From Plectrocnemia conspersa (lineage: Eukaryota; Arthropoda; Insecta; Trichoptera; Polycentropodidae): a DNA stretch of 64,000 nt. A model generated the notes under the pieces. That model had not been told where the DNA came from. It did not search any database and worked only from the letters and a program-made list of their open reading frames with translations. The stretch covers positions 310,001 through 374,000 of the forward strand of contig VTFK01000285.1 of the NCBI GenBank assembly GCA_009617715.1, written 5' to 3'. Positions 36,904-49,020 of this stretch are shown piece after piece (within the stretch, counting starts at the first letter, position 1; every line of letters begins with the position of its first letter). The position numbers and the translations under genes were made by a program.

Positions 36904-37175
36904 TGTGACTTCATAGCCAGTGAGGCGCTTAGTGGAATCTGGTTTGAGTTTTATTACATTATATTTACATACATATATTGCGACAAACGATAAATGGCAA
37001 GATGTTTTCTCTAAGCGGTAGTGGAGAAGCTGGATGATCAGCGGACGGTCCTCAGAGTTTTGATTGGTGTAGCAGCGACAGTATATTCTCAGAGCGGTGG
37101 TGGAGAAGCTGGCGGCGGGATGTGTGCATCATGATCGTATGTTGTCTGCGGACGGCGGGCGTCTATTGGTCATTT
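36904..37175 (-). mobile_element. LTR fragment, family L copy 1
   Basis: On the minus strand the piece matches the 3' two-fifths of the LTR-like copy at 50601-51271: the AGCGGTAGTGGAGAAGCTGG words (two tandem variants about 75 bp apart), a GATTGGTGTRRCAGCGACAG block, ATGATCGTATGTTGTCTGCG, and then ATTACATTATATTTA and an end at TGTGACTTC (reading TCACA outward). The U3 part is missing. Confidence 0.6.
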
Positions 37176-37855
37176 AAATAAAATCTACTATTATATTGGA
37201 AAGGATGCTAGATCATTGTATTGTTTCGTCAGTGTGCTAGCTAAAAAATAAATTCAACTTTGCGCTTAATTATATTATTTTATTTAATTACCATAATTGC
37301 CATAAGGACCTGTATTATTTTAAAACGTGAATAGATTTCGTGGAAGTGTCCAAGAAGCGATGCAATTGCCCCGCACACATCTTCATCTGTGATACAACAG
37401 AGCTGTTTTGAAGCAGCATTATAAAAGATGTGCTATTTGGTCACCCCAAGGAAAGGCGCGGTGAGAAACAACACCAGTTATTTGCATTTCTGGCGTCTAT
37501 TTTGGCTGCAAAATCACACCCCTTCAGTCTCAAAATTTTTATTATTATTTTATTTACGTTATTCATTAGCGTAATTATTTTTATTTCATAAATTATATTC
37601 ATTCTCTGTGATTATGTTCTTATAATATTTTTTTGGTAAATTTGATTTACAATCGTTTAAAGCTTAAAATTCATACAACAATGATGAGATTATAATTTTC
37701 ACAATACACGACATATTTTCGGTTGCCGTAATACACCTGTCTGTCAATTTAGTCAACGTTGACGGCTTTATATGAAGACCAAGTTGCGCCTCACCTCGAA
37801 AACAATCCATCAACGCTTCACCACCGTATAATATAAAAAAATATTTCCAGCAACT

Positions 37856-37893
37856 CCAATCAATCTTGATTAGCTGCCGATTTCGGTGCTTCA
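37856..37893 (+). repeat. Duplicated palindromic motif, copy 1
   Basis: CCAATCAATCTTGATTAGC followed by a GCCGATTTCGGTGCT block. The core AATCAA-TC-TTGATT is a palindrome. A second copy lies 2.8 kb downstream in the same intron (40675-40713). Confidence 0.6.
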
Positions 37894-38454
37894 AACCCTT
37901 TTCGCCATTTTATTAAATCTCGTCCTCACTCTCTGAAACGTGAAATCTAATACCGTCATATATTTATATGCAACGCATAATCTTTCGCTTTGTACCTATG
38001 TAATGTGTTGGAAATATCGGACTAGAGTCAATGTGTTGGAATGCAATTTATAAAATATATTATATTTTCTCAAGGGATACTAGTAACGGGACACTGAAAT
38101 AAAAATGCGACATTATAGCAGTCTTTCGGTTATTATATCTACTATAACTCAGTCTAGAGCAGTGCAATATATGTATCATACATTTCAAATTTATTTTTAT
38201 TGTTTTAAACGCAATAGAGTTAATATAAAATTTAACATTTTTATATATATTTATTATAAAATATTACCAATATTAAAAAAATATTTGTAATATCTAGATT
38301 ATTATCTTATTTTATATATGTATTTTTAATAGTAAAGAACATATTTTAAATATGGATGGTTTAGTTTTGATGCAAATTGAGACCCACTAATATTTGTAAT
38401 GGTATTTATATTACGTCTTAATCTATGTATTACATTTCAATAGATGTTGTTATG

Positions 38455-38640
38455 GGCAAAACTTGGCGGCACTCTTCTAACACTGGCGTGACGGACCTCT
38501 CGACTGGCAAACTCTAGCTAGCTCGCACGTCATTGCGGGCTCGCGCCCCGTTTTTTTGTAAGCACCATGTAAAGAACTTTACAATTCAATAAAAAAGACT
38601 ACTGCATTGTAATTGACACCCGTCACGATCCCGTCGCTAA
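38455..38640 (+). mobile_element. Possible LTR or retroelement fragment
   Basis: A GC-richer block begins TGTTATGGGCAAAACTTGGC, contains AATAAA at about 38588 and ends near ACACCCGTCACGATCCC. A TG start followed by a poly(A) signal is LTR-like. No target duplication or primer-binding site was confirmed. Confidence 0.3.
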
Positions 38641-39089
38641 ATAGATTTAAACAATGTAGTTATATCTAGGTATTAAGTATCGGATAATCTCTTTTCTATA
38701 AATTATTAGAATTTTTACTAATTTTAAAGAATCTGAAAATGCAGTGTAGGTTGCGTAAGAAATACTACAAATTTCTCCACTAGAAACGATCATTGAACCA
38801 ATGGTGCTTTATAACCGTAATATTAAAACACCATATGCGCTAGAAGTATACAATGTCATAAATATTAATTACCATAACAAAAAGCTTTATTTTAATATAA
38901 ACTATTTTTTAACTCAAACAGTATGGTTCTGATTTCAAAATATAAAGTATTCGCCGAAAAGCGCGTCTTAACAATATCCATTGTTTCGCCCACTAAATAC
39001 TTATTCTTATTCATGATATGATATGATTTTTTTATATGAAGTAATATATTCATTTACTTATCATTATTTATTTCAATACAATATATCAA

Positions 39090-39785
39090 TTTTACAGTGA
39101 ATGTGTATTTTTTGGTGAAGTTATATTTTCAATAGTGTCCAAATATTTTTTTCGTTAGTAGATTTCTACTAGTGAAAATATATTTTAACTGATAAGCGCT
39201 GGTGAAATTATATGCTGCTATAAAATAATACTCAATTCGACAGTTGCGAAACGTCCATTTGCTTTCAAACCCAAACCTAACCTTATGAAAGTTCTAAAAA
39301 TAATTATAGTTTTAGAAGTTTTATACAGACAGACGTCACATCTTGCGTATTGCTTCATAGTTTGTCTGCACTTTGATGTTACACTATGTTTTAAAAATAT
39401 TAAAGCTATTTTTATCGATTTTACTACGGACTTTTTATATGATAGCATTAATAAAAGTGTATTCAAACTAAATTTTTGTCAATAGAAGGGCGCAAAAAGA
39501 ATTATCACTTCTCAGAAATCAAAAATTCACGTAAAAAGCAATAAAATCGTGTCGGCGCTTTCGCCAAGCGTTCCCACTGCGATGGCGACGGCACGATTTT
39601 ATTGCTTTTGACGTGGGTTTTTTACTTCTGAGAAGGCATAATTGATTTTGCGCCATCCTAATGTTCAAAATTCGGCTTAGATGCGCTTCATTCGATTCTC
39701 ACTTATTGTAAGTCATAATTTTGTTGTAAAAACCGAGCGTTTCCACTGCACGATTTTATTTCTTTTGACGTGGATTCTAAATTGA
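39090..39785 (+). mobile_element. Fold-back family copy F1
   Basis: The copy starts with the outer end TTTTACAGTGAATGTGTATT and carries the CAAACCCAAACCTAACC block, GTTTGTCTGCACTTTGATG and ACACTATGTTTTAAAAATAT. It then enters the inner hairpin: the left arm TTATCACTTCTCAGAAATCA ... GCAATAAAATCGTGTCGGCG faces a right arm with CGATGGCGACGGCACGATTT ... TACTTCTGAGAAGG. The right outer arm is rearranged and contains a second inner fragment (39742-39780). The element carries no coding sequence. Confidence 0.7.
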
Positions 39786-40674
39786 GTGGTAACAAACGGT
39801 TGAGAAGTTTCAGTTACGTTGAATAACGTTTATTTCAAATTTACATCATTTTTTGATGGTCCAAATAAGACGATTTCTCTCGTGTGTTTCTATGTGAAAT
39901 CCCTTTGTTTAAAATGACGCTTTATAATAGGCAATTGTGAAGGATTTTCTACAAAATAAATATTTTCAAGCGTATTTTATATATGAACCTTTCAAATATT
40001 GATAAATTGGATTAATTTTTCTGTTCAGTTTTTGTGTAATTTATTTCTCGATACTAAAAATCATAGATTTAACTCTTTAAATTCTAGATAGATTCGTTCA
40101 AAAATTTCAGCACCTCAGACGGAAATAACTTATACAGCTGAATGGCAGGATCTTTTCTGTCTTCAGACTAAAAAATCAAAGATAAATGTCTATGAAAGTA
40201 TTACTTATTTTACATATTTTAGTTATAGATAACTATAAACCTAGCTACAGTGGATGTGCTTTATATTTTAGATTTTATTGTAACGCATATGACGAAATAT
40301 GTATCATAAATTTATTTATGCTATCAATACTATTGGAGCTTAAGAACCTACAATCTTCGGCGCAAATATTTTACACATTCAGCGTGTTCAAAATAACGAA
40401 CGACTAATAGCAAAAAAATAATTTTAAATATTTCCTTACAAAAATTTAACCTATGTGATTTAGTACCAAATATAATAAGCAATTACAAACCCCTTACTTT
40501 CACAGAAAGCAACAATTATTTTTAAGGGCTTTAAATATAAAAAAATAGCTTAGACTGAGCTTAAAGCTTCTCCGCGATTGTTTTTTTTTATTGTGCTAAA
40601 AACGCTTGCTACGGATCTAGTCGTTTTTGCTATTACATCCTTCGTGCGGCGTGAGGTAAAAAATCCACGACGAA

Positions 40675-40713
40675 TCCAATCAATCTTGATTAGCCGACTC
40701 TTTCGGCGCTCGA
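40675..40713 (+). repeat. Duplicated palindromic motif, copy 2
   Basis: TCCAATCAATCTTGATTAGC is identical to the copy at 37856, and the following block CGACTCTTTCGGCGCTCGAA is related. The surrounding sequence is otherwise not duplicated. Confidence 0.6.
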
Positions 40714-40934
40714 AAGGGAAACCCTATCGCTTTGCCCCCGCTTATTAAATTATCTACTTTTCCATTGTCTGGGTCGAAGCACTTAATCCGAATTGGTGCT
40801 TTGGCGCGCCAACCTGTTGTTTTTCCGAGAAGATCGCCACTAATTCGGACGAAAGGTCGTCCATGTGTCTCGGCTCGGATTCCGTTTGTTTTTTTTTATT
40901 TATTATATGAATCCTATGAACCGAAACCATTCAG

Positions 40935-40956
40935 TCTCTCTCTCTCTCTCCCTCTC
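40935..40956 (+). repeat. TC microsatellite
   Basis: About ten TC units with one CC interruption. Confidence 0.85.
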
Positions 40957-42083
40957 ACTCTTCTCGGTTTGCTTGTGATGTAATCTCCTATCAGCGCTGC
41001 GAACCGCTGAAGCGGCAATCTCGGCCTATGTGGATAATTTCCACCCAGTGTAAATCACTCCAGCTGACCCTGGAGAAGCATCGAAATGTGCTAAAAGTCT
41101 CCGCGTTCGATATATGCTATAACATTAAGCTTTAATACACATAACCACTTACAATATACATATGTTATTGAAAGAGCAAATCATCTATAACGATCGTTAT
41201 TATCACTAACGTGCCTATTATAGTCATTCGTTACGATGTAAGAGATCAATTTTTATTTCATAAAACCATAAAAAGGCAAGAAATTTTAATGAATATAAAT
41301 ATATATTATTATTATATTAACATTTTTCAATAAAATTTTATAATTTAATCACCAGTAGATATAAAAAATACGGGGAATTAAATAAAAGTTATATGCAAAA
41401 TTAAATCACGGGTGCTGCGGTGTGAGCCGGTGCATTTTAAACGCCTAAATGTTTTTATATATTTTTGATTCTCCATTATCACAATAAAGAACTGCAATTT
41501 AATAACCGAAGCATAATGAAAGATCTAGTAATTATTGAAAGTATTGATATCAAATACATATTTACTCAAGCTATTGTTGAAAATTTCAAGCATGAAACTC
41601 AACCATTCCACGCGGGTAGATTTTGATCATTCGCCAGCAAATACGATACATATTGAACTCATCCTTCGCTAAGGAGTAAATAATCATATACAATAGTTCA
41701 TATTTTACATATTTAATTTGGTATAATAAAATAATATCGATTAGCTTGATTCAGTTAAGTAACAAACTACTTGCCTCGTTTGAGTTTACAATATATTTAA
41801 AGAGTTATTATTACTAAAAAAAATATCAACAAATGGATAAGACATGTTTGTAAAAATCATAATATGAATTAATTTTTATCATTTAATTTGTAATTAATTA
41901 AAAATATTTTTATGGTTTCATAATGACATCATATTATTTTTCTTAACATGTTTTGAATTATGCAAAGGATTTTATAATAAGAGCTATTGTATACATCTTT
42001 GAATGGTTCTAGGAAAGCTTAAAAAATAATTGTAATTGTTTTAAGAAATATATATAAATGTTGTTTTATATAGAATTTTCATA

Positions 42084-43438
42084 TGATGTGTCAACAATTC
42101 ACCGACCTGTATATTTGTCGAATGGAAAATTCCCCGATTCTATAATGATTTATTTATTAAAAACCATGGAACACCAGCTAACGTATTAATTATTTATCCG
42201 TCAAATACATATATTTTTTTAATATTTCTGTAACCGTTGATCTAATTTTAATTAACTATACTAATTAAACTATTTTCGTTTATCTTTTTATTATTTGAGA
42301 AAATTTCATTTATCGAATTGTTTGGCAAAATCTAAGCTTCAAATTTCCCTCATGATATTGCAATGTAAAATAATTGTACACAATATTTAAATAAACAATA
42401 ATGTGGATTAATATTGTTTATCCTTTTGTCCTGACAATAGAACAGATATATAGCATATATAGATATTTGTTTAAAATAAAAGGATTTGATAAAATTTTGA
42501 TTACGTGAATGTAGTAATAAAATAATATTAATGATGAGTTACAAAGCGACACATGTTTGTATAAATTGTATACGACAAAGCTAGAACATTATACTGATAA
42601 AAGTAGGTCACATAAAATTACTACTAGTTAAAATCGAATATTTTGCTTAAAAGTTTTGGGCATTTCATATTTTTTACACAGAAAGACAAATTGTACCGTC
42701 CTTTTATTATCGTTTTTTAACCCATCGTTCTGCAAACTTCTCTCGTTATAGTTTTTTATCGTTTGGAAAAATTTTATATTTCAATAAAAATAATTCTATT
42801 ATTAAATATTTTTAACGAAAATATATTTATTATTAGGATTATGACATTATATTTCAAACTTATATTTACAGATATTTATAAATAGTAAAATATAATCTCG
42901 AGTACGCATTTCAGTAAAAAGTATTTTTAGAAAATTTTATTTTAGGCTATTAAGATTAAAAATTGTGAAGATTATAAAACTTGAAAAACATTTTTATTTG
43001 TCTTTTATATAACAATATAGTTAATAATATTAAATATCTTTTTAAATCTCAATATGTAGGACCAATATTTGTTCTATTGTCAGAAATAAAAAATTCCATA
43101 TGGTTCATTATTGTATATTACGTACAATTATTTTTCGTTTCATTATCATGGAAATATCAGGTAAATTTAAGGCTTAGATTTTGCCAAACAATTTGATAAA
43201 TGAAATATGCGAAAAAAATAAAAAGAACAAAAATTTTATACAAAATTACGAATTAAAAAAACGATGGTAAAAAAATTAAATGTTTCCTGATTTTTATAAA
43301 TAAATCATCGGCGATCATTTGTAGAATTGGTGAACTTTCCGTTCGACGAATTCCAAGTCGATGAATTGTTATAGGTAAGCTTTCCATCGGTGAATTGCAG
43401 TCGGCGAACTTTCCGGATACCCTTTGAATGACACATCA
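42084..43438. mobile_element. 1.36 kb non-autonomous element with long terminal inverted repeats
   Basis: Both ends carry TGATGTGTCA (42084-42093, and inverted at 43429-43438). The left block ACAATTCACCGACCTG ... TTTGTCGAATGGAAAATTCC ... ATGATTTATTTAT is matched by the inverted right block (43308-43375), with extra GGCGAACTTTCC repeats on the right (43376-43430). The interior is very AT-rich and has no transposase, so this would be a MITE-like derivative. The target duplication is not clear. Confidence 0.6.
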
Positions 43439-44724
43439 AGGAACAATTCTAAATAAGACAGTATTTATAGATATTATATTTAATCACTCAACTAAAATGG
43501 AACTCACAACTTAGTAAAAAAAATTCAAGGCACTGATTCAGTTGTAGATTAACATATTACAATACAAACATCGTTAAAATTTGAATAAATTCGAGAACTG
43601 CTTAAAAAAAGTTCAAGAACTTGAAGCGAACTTAACAAATCAACAAAATATTTTTTAAATAAATACAAATCAAAATATTGACGCAGCTAGAGTCAGTTAC
43701 CGTGCAACTCGGCCTAAAAAATTAAGGAACCTTGTTATAAATACACGTTTTTAATAGTAGCAGTTCTTTTTTCACTGGTCCTCCGAATGCTCGTTCCCAA
43801 AATGATCATGGTTACAAGTGAACAAAGAAGAACGCCAGCTTCCCCTCGAGGGACATTTGGAAAAACATCAGTGTTTTTTTTAATTCGCGGAAAATTTGTG
43901 GAATGCACTATTTACTATAGTGCCTTTTTCTCTATGATCGTCAAATGCTATTTTTTTAATGTCCTCTTTATCTGCGTGAGCAGTAAAATTAAATATTTTT
44001 TATAAGATTATATAAGACAGTAACGTAAAAAGAAACTAACCCAATAATAATATCCATGTGGAATGAATAAACTGTTTTTTTAATATATTTTGTATATGTG
44101 AAAATATAATTTATTTATAATATATTTTTAAATATATTAGTACTTTAAAGATATTTAGGATTTGATTAATACTGTTTTAATTAAATTATGTATTACGAAT
44201 AAATTATATTTTATAGCAAGACGTTAAGAATTAATTTTCATATGAAAAGCAAACGAAAATATTAGTAAGCAAAACCAAAGTTTAATTAACTGTTCCCTAT
44301 CTAAATAAAGTATAAAGTGAAACTATTCAGTTGCTCTAAATGAAGTGCTACAAGTTAAATTGTTTCGGTTGTTATTACTACGCGCAACAAATTATGAAAT
44401 ATTTTAAAATACATCTGTATAATTAAATACAATTAAAAAATGACTAAAAATACCCTAGTAATTAAAATTATTTATTTTATTTTTTTAATATGTTTTATTA
44501 CAATTTAATTCAAAAGAATACTTTTCGTTTAAAAAAATATTTCTAGAGATAACATTAAATATTTATTTAAATATATAAAAAAATATTTTTAATTAAAAAT
44601 GTATAAATAGGTAATCCTCTGGAATATAAATATAAAATGTAGGTTTATTTATTTTGTTTTATACGTTCTTTTATATAAAAACACAATAAATATAATTTAT
44701 TAAGTCACATTGTGTCATTTTCAG

Positions 44725-44810
44725 ACAAATGGGCGCCGCGGCCGTTAGCTGCGATTGTCCTCCCGGAATTACCGGAGATCTTTGCGAGCTTCCCGTCTAT
44801 TCAGAACCAG
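44725..44810 (+). CDS. CUB/EGF protein, coding exon 3 (end of EGF2)
   Basis: The acceptor CATTTTCAG ends at 44724. One base completes an Arg codon, and QMGAAAVSCDCPPGITGDLC provides the last cysteines of EGF2 (C-x-C-P-P-G-x-x-G-x-x-C), followed by ELPVYSEP as a linker. The 86-base exon ends at CCAG|GTATAC, leaving one base. The spacing from the cysteines of exon 2 gives a normal-length EGF module, which supports a direct join of exons 2 and 3. EGF2 lacks the D-x-D/N-E calcium-binding start, so it is probably a non-calcium-binding EGF. Confidence 0.9.
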
Positions 44811-45960
44811 GTATACAAATCATATATACTTTATCATACTTATATAACATTGTACAATGTAGGATCTTATTGGCATGTTAACATATAATATAATCGTTGA
44901 ATTACTATCTTGAGATTTTCAATAAATAAATTAATGTATTTGTCAGTTAGGTTGTATTTTAAGTATAACGATGCTTACTGATTAAAATATATATAAAATC
45001 TCAAAAACTGAAATAGACATTGATGATTTTCGCGACTTTGGTAATGCACACGTCTAATTAAATCTATTGTATTTCCCGATACAATATCGAAAACAAAAAA
45101 ATAGTAAATACAATTGCAATTAGAAGTTTAGAATCTGAACAAGGCTTAAGCTTAATTAATGCGATATGTATAAGATTGAGATGCAGCCTTACCGTAGGCC
45201 ACATCTCGAATTTGATGAGTATCAATTTACCGGGGAAGCCTTTGTCTGATTGGGATCCTGTTCCATATGTTATTAGCTGGATTAACAATCATAGTAGAGT
45301 AGCAACAGATACCAGAGTGAAAGATAATTAGACAGCCATATGGATATTAAATTGATTAATTTTATAATATTATTCTTTATTCTTCGTTTTATTATTTTAT
45401 TTTAAATAAAAAATGTCCAACTCTTATGGTACTATTTATTTTGATATTTATATTAAAAGTCAGAATTTATACTAAAACTAAAAGCATATAATAGGTATAT
45501 AATATTAAATATAATAGCTATGCTTGGGTGCTTTCGTTCCGAGTATAAGTTGGGAAGTAATTGACGAAAAGCCATCGTTATGACTTTTAAATATATTACT
45601 TCAACTGTATTTTAGTTATACAAAGTTGATACATTTTGAAATAAAATCGCCAGCGGCGCTGTTAACATTTTGACTAATGAAAAATATTTAAAATGCATTA
45701 AAAATTGTGGGAATACCTAAAGTTCCGAAAAAATAATAAATTTTAATTTCATTTTAATTTAAATCAATTTTCTAATTTAAAGAGACGTGTTTTTTATGTT
45801 TTATGTTTTAAAAATGTCACATAGTTTTACACACGAAATAAGTTCTGAAAGTTTCTCAACTTAAAAAGAGTTTTCATTTGCGTGGCTGCTTCAGGGATGT
45901 TCCTACGATAATAATATATTATTAATGAAAAATTAATAAGTAATAAATTTAAAAAAAAAA

Positions 45961-46532
45961 TGTGAATCTCTTCGGTGAATCCTATTAGATTGTTTATTAA
46001 GTTATAATTACAATTTTGACTATGGACGATTACGGCGTGATGTTTCTCGCGATGAAGGTGTGCAGGCGATGATGTCTCAGGGCTCTGTGGCTGCGTGCGG
46101 CGAGTGTCAGGTGTTGTCTTCAGATCTGTCTCTTGTCTCGTGCCTCAGCCGTCTCGTATCTCGGACCGTCTCTTGGCCGTCTGCCCTCTCCTTGTCGGAG
46201 TCCGGGCTTATATCCTTTAGGGAAATGCACGCTAGCTGGCCAATCGCGATTGTACATCGATCTCCTAGCCAATCGCTGCAGTGGCTTCTTAGAATTCGAG
46301 AAATTGGATGTGTATTTCTGAAAGCCAGTTTTTTGCTTGGCTCCAGACTTTTGAATTCTTCGGAAAGGGTTTGCATTGTGGTGATTGATTGCATCCGTAC
46401 CGTTTTGTCACAAAAGGGATTCTCTTAACGACCCGTGTTGTGTGTGGTCAAAAGAAATCCCTCTTGTGCCATGATGTTTGTCTCGTTGTTAATGAATGAA
46501 CGTTTTTGGTCACGGTCATTAACAATGAGACA
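45961..46532 (-). mobile_element. LTR-like element, family L copy 2 (probable solo LTR)
   Basis: The segment starts TGTGAATC and ends GAGACA (TG...CA on either strand). On the minus strand it has, in order, a hairpin-rich U3, two CCAAT-type boxes (46240-46244, 46269-46273), a TATA box GGATATAAGC (46206-46215) and an AATAAA signal (45993-45998) near the end. It shares the ordered words CAATCGCTGCAGT-GCTTCT, GTCCGGGCT and CCGTACCGTTT/CCGTAACCGTTT with 50601-51271. There is no adjacent internal region and no clear 5-bp duplication. The long frames on both strands here (122 and 95 codons) are by-products of GC-rich sequence. Confidence 0.55.
46479..46532. repeat. Hairpin at LTR edge
   Basis: TGTCTCGTTGTTAATGA (46479-46495) and TCATTAACAATGAGACA (46516-46532) pair with one mismatch. 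A second imperfect inverted pair lies just inside (about 46409-46426 with 46450-46468, around AAGGGATT/AATCCCT). Confidence 0.7.
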
Positions 46533-46899
46533 ATCGCCCTTCTAAATGTGCCTATATGTGTGGTTGCTACAGTTTAGAGTAAAATATTTCAGTGTTGAAA
46601 TTTTTTCATGAGGAGGGTACCATTTACCACGTCAAAAATTCGTACAGCAATAATTTCGTGAATGCATTGTTTACGTATACAGATGTATGCGATAGAGAAG
46701 CGTGTTTTCAGTAACCTAAAAGTTTCTTAAATAACAGTTTTGAATACTTTTTCATATTTTGTTAAGGTAATTGCCATAAACATAATGAAACTAGCGATCA
46801 ATTTTAGAGGAAGTTTCGCAAAATAAACGGATCATTAGATGAACGTCGCGCTTGAATTGCTAAGACCATTTCAAACACGCACCTCAAGCACAATATTGC

Positions 46900-47560
46900 T
46901 GCGACTGAGTCCTAATAAACCCTGTTACGTTACGCGGAAACGACTGTCTGTGTTGCCAATCGAATAAGCATTTAGTATATTGTATCTTTACTTTTCGAAT
47001 ACCATAGTATATATATATGGTTAAACTAACTTTCTCTCGTGAGTCGAGTGATTAACACCTTACCATAAGTTACGTGCCACTGCAAGAGCCAACAAATCCT
47101 AGAGAGAGCAAGGTCATAATTGAAAAGTTGGCCGCGCACGAACACCTACATAATTGATGAGGTCGTCTAGGTGAAGATATTAGCTCATACGCGCCGAGGG
47201 ATCCGCTGCCGTGAATTATGTACGAAACTTTTGCCCTTTGAATTAGGTCGTCCGTATTATAAGATTTATCTACGTCACATCAGTCGGCTAAACCTCAATT
47301 AGTGGATCGATCGACTCCATTAAACGAAGGAGTACATAATGGAACAGCAGCCGTTACTCCTCCCAGTGCTGTTACTTACTCCTTTTCCGTTCATCAATTA
47401 GTCATGTTTGCGAGGCCCCATTGTGCCCTCGGGGACCAACTACGACTCGGGCCCTTTGGGGCAAGGCGTGAATATCGAGCGCTAATTGATTTCGTTTAAT
47501 GAAGATTGAAGCTGGCTAAAAATATGCCAAACTTAAAGTTTTGCCGTTTGGTGGCTGGAA
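46900..47560. other. GC-richer island in intron 3
   Basis: Complex sequence, richest around 47100-47500. A 65-codon frame at 47302-47499 has no recognisable domain. It is a candidate conserved noncoding element. Confidence 0.3.
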
Positions 47561-48477
47561 TCTGACAAGGAAGATTCTTGCGCCTAAGCATTGTAAATAT
47601 TTAAATTCAATGATAAGGTGAAAAGTATATTAAAATTTGAAAATATTATCCATGACTACATGACCATGACAGTGTTCTTTACTAGTTAAATCATATTTGA
47701 TATCTAATATATGATTTCTAATTGTAATCAGGGCCACCGAGAGCAAACCCGGGCTCAGGAAAAACAATGCTTCCGGGCCTCATGACATAAATGGCATTTT
47801 ATGTATTTTAACGTCGTAATATAATTTCTTGAATAAATATTAATAGCTATAAGTTAACCCTTTCTATGCTACAAATAAATATAAGAATATTACAATTAGT
47901 CATTAAAATTATTAAACATATTATTTTGTGTTGCCATATAGTAAATTTATTCACTGCACGTATCATTTTTTATTGCAAACACGTGATTAAAACTAAACTT
48001 ATTCATTGAGGTGAAGTGATGGGAGTTTTTTCATATGTGGTAACACTGATTCGCGAAATTTGTATGCGAGCGTCATGACGAAAATAAAAATCAATGTATA
48101 AAACTCAAATCTTATATTTCAAATTGCCTTTTTTCCAGGGATGGCAATATATTTCCTTCAATCGTTTTTTTAAATATGATCCCCCATTAACCTCATAAAA
48201 CGCTTAAAAAAGGGTTGACGTCAGTAGACGTCCATAGCATTGATGGAACATCTTATGTTTACGTCAACTGACGTCTGTAGCATCAAAAGGGCTAAGAGAA
48301 TTTGCGCATTAAATAAATATATTTATTTATGTGTAAAATTATGTTCAATAATCATAAATAATTAAATAAAAACACTACATATAAAATTGTAGAATTACGA
48401 AAAATAATAATTTATTACATAAATCAAATAAAAAAAAAATGTAATTAGAAATGTTTAATAATTATAAGCATATCTTA

Positions 48478-48665
48478 ACCGAATTTTGACTAATAGGAGA
48501 GCGAAAAAACAATTATCAGTTCTCAGAAGTCAAAATTCTACGTCAAAGGCATATCTAAAACGAATTTGGAACAATAGAAGAGCGCAAAAAAAACAATTAT
48601 CCCTTCTCAGAAGTAAAAAATCCACGTCAAAAGCAATAAAATCGTGCCGTCATCGTCGCAGATTA
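48478..48665 (+). mobile_element. Fold-back family, two tandem left inner arms (F2)
   Basis: The left-arm sequence (AATAGGAGAGCGAAAAAACA ... TTCTCAGAAGTCAAAATTC) occurs once incompletely (48478-48549) and again with the full AGCAATAAAATCGTGCCG core (48550-48661). No right arm follows, so this copy cannot form the large hairpin. Confidence 0.65.
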
Positions 48666-49020
48666 TAAATTGTATAGCGCATAATAATTTATAATTAATA
48701 ATAAATACATCACCGACTCCCAGACTTTCCGTCTGGTGGTTAATACTTACTTGTAGGTATTCATTATATCTGAAAACATTACTCAGTTGGTACAGATTAA
48801 CCCGTTGTAACGCATTGGGCTTACGCCTATCAGGTTGCAACAGAAGATTAATTAAAAAAAAAAAAAAACATTTTTATGACTGAATCCATACTGCAAAATA
48901 TTCTATCCATCCAAATCTTTGTGATTTGCTACAGTGAAATTGCTGTTTTATATCAAATAGTCTAAAAAAATAAAACTAAAAATTCTGCTGCAACTGTTTT
49001 AAGGAAAGGTGCAAAAAATG

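Larger units (their letters stand above)
40640..41120. other. GC-richer island in intron 2
   Basis: Higher-complexity sequence with a TC microsatellite and the second copy of the duplicated palindromic motif. The 83-codon frame at 40732-40983 runs into the TC repeat and has no domain. It is a candidate cis-regulatory region. Confidence 0.35.
34050..44724 (+). other. Intron 2 (10.7 kb)
   Basis: Donor GTAAAT at 34050 and acceptor CATTTTCAG ending at 44724 have matching phases (2+1). Listed contents are an LTR fragment, a fold-back copy, a terminal-inverted-repeat element and a duplicated palindromic motif. 34060-36900 is AT-rich with a modest higher-complexity island at 34670-34920 and otherwise nothing recognised. 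39790-40630, 41120-42080 and 43440-44700 hold no recognisable element. Confidence 0.85.

Noticed and set aside
40732..40983. 83-codon frame in the intron 2 island
   Set aside because: It runs into the TC microsatellite (repeated Ser/Leu) and has no domain.
45064..45288. 74-codon minus frame with hydrophobic C-terminus
   Set aside because: It resembles neither a signal-peptide protein nor a transposon protein and lies in AT-rich intron DNA where hydrophobic frames arise by chance.
46060..46428. 122-codon plus frame and 95-codon minus frame at 46.1-46.4 kb
   Set aside because: They overlap on opposite strands inside the LTR-like copy and have no known domain; explained by its GC-rich composition.
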